A stretch of 64,000 nt of DNA from Trichinella spiralis (lineage: Eukaryota; Nematoda; Enoplea; Trichinellida; Trichinellidae), in the NCBI GenBank assembly GCA_000181795.3, contig CM012954.1, positions 9,992,011-10,056,010 on the forward strand, written 5' to 3'. Every line of letters starts with the position of its first letter. Within the stretch, counting starts at the first letter, position 1. Shown piece after piece: positions 63,437 to 64,000 of this stretch. The notes beneath the pieces were generated by a model. The model was not told the origin of the DNA. It worked only from the letters and a program-made list of their open reading frames with translations, and did no database searches. The translations under genes were made by a program, and so were the position numbers.

Positions 63437-64000
63437 GTGAATATTTATGTTATGGCGTTTATTGCCAGATAGTTTATATTTTGACTGAATTGTCAATGTC
63501 AAGGTCATTTTTGAATTTTCAAATGACTGTCATCATTGAAAGTTTAATTTGCCACTCTATATGAATTGCTTTTTCAAATCATTATTTTTTCTCTTATTTT
63601 ACAACAAGCCAGCATTTCATATAAAATGAGCAAGTATTTCATTTCTTGTATTTATAGTATTTTTAGTATTTGAAATAAACTTGGTAATAATGATGAAATT
63701 ATTGTTTCCGCAATGAGAGTTATATATTCTCCCAAAAACCGTGTATTAGTTAAGTAAATAAAGCGCAGTGAAAACTGCGCAGTAGTTATATTTATGAGCA
63801 GGAAAGAATGAAATAAAAATTTGCATACAGGTTCGTTTGCTTTATTCACATATTACACATCATGATATCTTGACGACATATTGACCCGATTTGATTTTCA
63901 ACTGAAGACTAACGTACCATACTTATTGACTGATTGATGTTGAATTTTTTTATGACTTTATCATCTTTTCACCATGATCTGCTAAATAACGGAAATTCCT
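63437..64000. other. AT-rich end of window
   Basis: No gene, repeat or signal that I can support. Confidence 0.45.

Noticed and set aside
1-64000. Prokaryote-style systems, CRISPR, phage or integrated virus
   Set aside because: The window is spliced metazoan DNA; I saw no regularly spaced repeats, no viral or transposase motifs.

Overview
The window reads as nuclear DNA of a small-genome ecdysozoan, most likely a clade-I (Dorylaimia) nematode such as Trichinella. It is AT-rich. Genes are split by many short introns (often 50-70 nt, usually ending ttttag or tttcag), and the families are metazoan: L1CAM, a nuclear receptor, an Uninflatable-like receptor, p47, SAGA subunits. The taxon is an inference; no rRNA or mitochondrial marker is present.

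Layout. 1-0.5 kb: 3' end of an unidentified gene. 1-3.1 kb: two minus-strand mitochondrial genes, TIM22 and MRPS24. 4.9-22.0 kb: one giant plus-strand gene for an Uninflatable-like type I membrane protein (signal peptide, C-type lectin, LDLa, CUBs, sushi, discoidin, HYR, ephrin-receptor-like repeats, about 14 EGFs, laminin G, TM, short tail). 22.3-27.1 kb: three minus-strand genes, NDUFA12 (complex I), p47/NSFL1C (p97 adaptor) and COX18 (inner-membrane insertase). 27.7-30.3 kb: TADA3. 30.9-41.4 kb: a minus-strand L1CAM/neuroglian-type adhesion molecule (6 Ig, 5 FN3, TM) with two long 5' introns, one holding unexplained Ig-like half-domains. 43.25-49.56 kb: a near-identical tandem pair of 3.15-kb segments on either side of a 10-N gap, each with a complete DPM3 gene; probably an assembly artefact. 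50.2-51.0 kb: POLR3H. 52.7-55.3 kb: an NR2E-type nuclear receptor. 55.8-57.4 kb: an ATXN7L3/Sgf11-type SAGA zinc-finger gene. 60.5-62.1 kb: a secreted cysteine-rich protein. 62.9-63.5 kb: a weak candidate gene.

Functional themes are ordinary housekeeping (mitochondrial biogenesis: TIM22, MRPS24, NDUFA12, COX18; transcription: TADA3, ATXN7L3-like, POLR3H; ER: DPM3) next to large cell-surface proteins. I reconstructed exon chains by hand with matching phases for TIM22, MRPS24, NDUFA12, NSFL1C, COX18, TADA3, DPM3, POLR3H, the NR2E receptor and the secreted protein. I found no prokaryotic operon, CRISPR array or recognisable transposon. The points most worth a second look are the gap-flanking duplication, two GC-AG introns, Ig-like sequences inside the L1CAM intron, a repeated CAGCAGCTG element around the L1CAM promoter, and a coding-like stretch with two in-frame stops near 63.3 kb.
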